This document shows, piece after piece, positions 5,119 to 6,601 of a DNA stretch of 6,601 bases. Positions within the stretch are counted from its first letter, which is position 1. The number at the start of each line of letters is the position of its first letter. The notes beneath the pieces are model-generated. The model saw nothing but the letters and a program-made list of their open reading frames with translations, was not told the DNA's origin and searched no databases. A program made the translations under genes and the position numbers. The DNA is from Bacilli bacterium. Lineage in GTDB: Bacteria; Bacillota_I; Bacilli_A; RF39; UBA660. The stretch is from the NCBI GenBank assembly GCA_017627015.1, contig JAGAHP010000014.1, positions 1 through 6,601 on the forward strand, written 5' to 3'.

Positions 5119-5691
5119 ATGAATAATGAAACTTTTGATTTAGCATTTTTTAAAAATATATCTTTTAATGATGTTGAATTTGATGACGTTAGTCCTGAAG
5201 AAGGAAAAGAAAAATTAAATCAAATGATTAGTTTTGCAAATAGTAATAAAGAGACATTTGAAAATAAAATTATATCTGCCTGCAGTGGTGTTTTAGATTT
5301 TGATTATACTTTTGGTGACGATGAAACAGATGATGAAATGTTTGAAGAAAGACTTGGAGAATATTTACTAATACCATGTAGTAGAACTGAATATCAAAAT
5401 TTAGTTAAAACATATAACAAGGAGTTATATGATGTATCTAAAACAAAACAACAACCTGGCACATTTGGAGTAGATATATCTGAAGAAGATGAACGTATAT
5501 ATGTTATTGATAGAATGCGTAAAATAGTTGATTATGATAAGCTATTTTCAAATATTACTCCATTTATATGTGTTGGTGAAGAATTCTCTATCGAAATAAG
5601 TGATGGTGATATGTTTGATGATCCAGTAGTAGTATATTTTGATTATAATGTAAAAGTGAAACAAGAAAGTGAAGAAATAAAAAAACGCTAG
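5119..5691 (+). CDS. very acidic protein of unknown function
   Basis: I do not recognise this 190-residue product. It is strongly acidic, with about 44 Asp/Glu against about 21 Lys/Arg, and has a cluster FGDDETDDEMFEE at about residues 65-77. It has no signal peptide or membrane segment, so it should be cytoplasmic. Beta-type segments recur toward the end (ERIYVIDRM, PFICVGEEFSIEI, DPVVVYFDYNVKV), and a Cys lies at 55, 87 and 151. The start follows GGAG eight bases before ATG. It has its own promoter and an intrinsic terminator, so it is an independent cargo gene, oriented with the repressor. A constitutive acidic protein on a mobile element could be a DNA mimic that blocks host defence, an antitoxin or an immunity protein. 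None of these is shown by sequence. Confidence 0.8.
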   Translation: MNNETFDLAFFKNISFNDVEFDDVSPEEGKEKLNQMISFANSNKETFENKIISACSGVLDFDYTFGDDETDDEMFEERLGEYLLIPCSRTEYQNLVKTYNKELYDVSKTKQQPGTFGVDISEEDERIYVIDRMRKIVDYDKLFSNITPFICVGEEFSIEISDGDMFDDPVVVYFDYNVKVKQESEEIKKR

Positions 5692-5758
5692 TTTTGAAAT
5701 TACACAAAAAAATTTACTGTGTAAATTTAAATCCTTACTTTTGCTATGCAAAAGAAAG

Positions 5759-5799
5759 AAATAACCTTTTACCTTTTATTAAGGTATTAGGTTATTTTT
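5759..5799 (+). terminator. intrinsic terminator after the acidic-protein gene
   Basis: AAATAACCT (5759-5767) pairs with AGGTTATTT (5789-5797), and within it TACCTT pairs with AAGGTA across a TT/TT mismatch. The stem runs into TTTTTATTT. The reverse strand continues with CTTTCTTTT, so it may act in both directions. A smaller hairpin, CTTTTGC-TAT-GCAAAAG (5738-5754), lies just before it. Confidence 0.8.
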
Positions 5800-5803
5800 A
5801 TTT

Positions 5804-5859
5804 AAAGAATACGTGGCACGTTTTGTTGCAAAGCAATGAAAGTGGCGATAGTATTCTTT
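5804..5859. repeat. 9-bp inverted repeat AAAGAATAC/GTATTCTTT
   Basis: The arms are 5804-5812 and 5851-5859, and a small TTGC-AAA-GCAA hairpin lies between them. It opens a run of inverted repeats that continues to 6023. No T run follows on the minus strand. It may belong to the transfer-origin region, but no protein site is recognised. Confidence 0.5.
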
Positions 5860-5883
5860 CTTTTTTATGAAGCCATAAGGCAA

Positions 5884-5930
5884 AATAAAAAAGAGCAACA
5901 TTCACTTACGATAGTTTGTGAAATGTTGCT
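5884..5930 (-). terminator. intrinsic terminator for the gene entering from the right
   Basis: On the minus strand AGCAACATT pairs with AATGTTGCT (9 bp, at 5922-5930 and 5894-5902), extended by CAC/GTG beyond one bulged base. CTTTTTTATTTT follows. It lies about 90 bases beyond the stop at 6023 and would end that transcript after it has crossed the candidate oriT. Together with the terminator at 5759-5799 it separates the convergent genes. Confidence 0.75.
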
Positions 5931-5940
5931 TATTGGGTTT

Positions 5941-6023
5941 CAAAAGGGTGTCCCTTTGCACACTATTCCTAGTTGGCATTATGCCGACTTGGTAGTGTGT
6001 TACTATCTTGCCTTAAAGATAGT
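5941..6023 (+). other. candidate MobV/pMV158-type oriT with nick core TAGTGTGTTA
   Basis: Four structures follow one another. AAAGGG (5943-5948) pairs with CCCTTT (5952-5957). CACACTA (5959-5965) pairs with TAGTGTG (5993-5999). Inside that pair, GTTGGCA (5972-5978) pairs with TGCCGAC (5982-5988). Finally ACTATCTT (6002-6009) pairs with AAGATAGT (6016-6023). The outer arm runs into TTA, so 5993-6002 reads TAGTGTGTTA, the core that MobM of pMV158 cuts between G and T; the cut here would fall between 5999 and 6000. The order hairpin, CACACTA...TAGTGTG, then TTA also agrees with known MobV origins. The relaxase is not identified in the window. Unlike pMV158, the adjoining gene meets this site with its 3' end. 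Confidence 0.7.
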
Positions 6024-6601
6024 TATTTTAAATTAACGAGCACAATTGCAAGTATTATTCCTAAACTAACTACTGTTGCTATTATTCCAAGTATTTTTAT
6101 ATTAACAAATCCCATATGTCTTCCACTAGTCATTTGTTCTTCTTCAGGAACTATTGGTTGCCCATTAGTATCTATTTTTCCATCAATCATTGCTTGAATC
6201 ATTTGCTCTGCTTGTTGTCTTTTTCTTGCATTAGCTTGTAAAAGTTGGTCATATATTTCTTGATTAAATCCTATCGGTGTATTAGCTGCATGAGTAATAT
6301 ACTCCATTGTATATGTTCCATCATCATTATATACTCGCTCTGGTCTAACACTTGGATCTGGTTTATCAAACTCATCCCAAAAATTTTCTGGTAAAGGTTG
6401 TTGTGGTTTTTGCTCTTGTTGTGGTTGTTCAAATTCAGTCCAAAAATCATCAGATAATGGTTGATTTGAATTTTGTGATTGAACTGGTTGTTGCTCTACA
6501 ATTGGTTCTTGTTTTTTATTTACATTATCCATTATAAATTTATTTGCTTGTTCTAGATAAGCTACTAATGTTTGTTTAATTTCAACAACTGATTTATAAT
6601 C
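6023..6601 (-). CDS. 3' part of a tail-anchored protein, cut by the right edge
   Basis: The frame is open from the stop at 6023 to the last base of the window, so the ATG at 6530-6532 is internal and the true start lies outside. The visible 192 residues begin with a helical stretch (YKSVVEIKQTLVAYLEQANKF). A Pro/Gln-rich linker follows, with two copies of PLxxxFWxEFxxP (6422-6460 and 6359-6397), then ERVYNDDGTYTMEYITHAA and a charged helix FNQEIYDQLLQANARKRQQ. The last residues, ILGIIATVVSLGIILAIVLV, form a membrane segment directly before a short NLK end, so the protein is probably anchored with its bulk in the cytoplasm. Its stop codon overlaps the last hairpin of the candidate oriT. That position makes the C-terminal part of a MobV relaxase or another mobilization protein plausible, but no relaxase motif is visible. 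Confidence 0.75.
   Translation of the reverse strand, partial: DYKSVVEIKQTLVAYLEQANKFIMDNVNKKQEPIVEQQPVQSQNSNQPLSDDFWTEFEQPQQEQKPQQPLPENFWDEFDKPDPSVRPERVYNDDGTYTMEYITHAANTPIGFNQEIYDQLLQANARKRQQAEQMIQAMIDGKIDTNGQPIVPEEEQMTSGRHMGFVNIKILGIIATVVSLGIILAIVLVNLK

Noticed and set aside
5836..6036. 66-residue plus-strand frame over the candidate oriT
   Set aside because: It lies across five inverted repeats and the minus-strand terminator, has no Shine-Dalgarno site, and its low-complexity start and structure-derived sequence fit translated non-coding DNA. The oriT explains the conservation I would expect here.
5973..6197. 74-residue plus-strand frame
   Set aside because: It is antisense to the membrane segment of the gene at 6023-6601, and its hydrophobic content is the shadow of that gene.
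6530..6532. ATG at 6532 as the true start of the right-edge gene
   Set aside because: No Shine-Dalgarno site is seen and the frame stays open for 23 more codons to the edge, encoding a plausible helix.
1..6601. CRISPR array, tRNA, rRNA or IS element
   Set aside because: No regularly spaced repeats with unique spacers, no cloverleaf with a T-loop motif, and no DDE or HUH transposase gene were seen.
1..6601. Mollicute code with TGA as Trp
   Set aside because: The long genes run without TGA, and Trp in them is TGG wherever checked, as expected for the standard bacterial code.

Overview
The window is AT-rich DNA with short intergenic gaps, clear Shine-Dalgarno sites of the GGAG/GAGG type, TAA or TAG stops, and TGG for every Trp I checked. 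This fits a low-GC Firmicute (Bacilli/Clostridia or a related gut lineage) using the standard bacterial code. The gene content is that of an integrative, mobilizable element: a large serine recombinase, a divergently controlled XRE repressor, small winged-helix proteins, an SSB-like OB-fold protein, an antirepressor-like protein, and a candidate transfer origin (oriT) of the MobV/pMV158 type. I see no housekeeping gene and no ribosomal or transfer RNA.

Layout. Positions 56-910 (minus) encode a Bro-N/DinD-like protein. Positions 977-2566 (minus) encode a 529-residue large serine recombinase, the likely integrase/excisionase of the element. Just upstream are two small overlapping reading frames (2578-2733 and 2717-2797, minus) that together resemble one small TnpW-like transposon protein. 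Further upstream come an SSB-like protein (2859-3311), a winged-helix protein (3410-3730), a structured leader with a large inverted repeat, a 20-codon leader frame and an intrinsic terminator (3764-3914), and a second winged-helix protein (4008-4271). All these are on the minus strand and read toward the recombinase. A compact control region (4272-4425) holds two back-to-back promoters and GACAAT/ATTGTC operator half-sites. It separates this leftward run from the rightward XRE repressor (4426-4959). A strong extended -10 promoter then drives a very acidic protein of unknown function (5119-5691, plus), closed by an intrinsic terminator.

The 330 bases from 5692 to 6022 are non-coding and packed with inverted repeats. 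They include a minus-strand terminator and an arrangement ending in TAGTGTGTTA, the core nick sequence known for the pMV158/MobV relaxase family. From 6023 to the right edge runs the 3' part of a minus-strand gene that enters from outside the window. Its visible product is a Pro/Gln-rich linker with a repeated FWxEF motif and a C-terminal membrane anchor.

How the parts may work together (inference): the XRE protein represses the leftward promoter and perhaps its own. Relief of repression starts a transcript through the winged-helix gene into the structured leader. Readthrough of the terminator there would decide whether the SSB-like protein and recombinase are made, so excision would be gated twice. 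After excision, a MobV-type relaxase, not identifiable inside the window, could nick the oriT for transfer by a helper conjugation system. The overall plan is reminiscent of Tn4451-type mobilizable transposons, but gene order and the flanking features differ.
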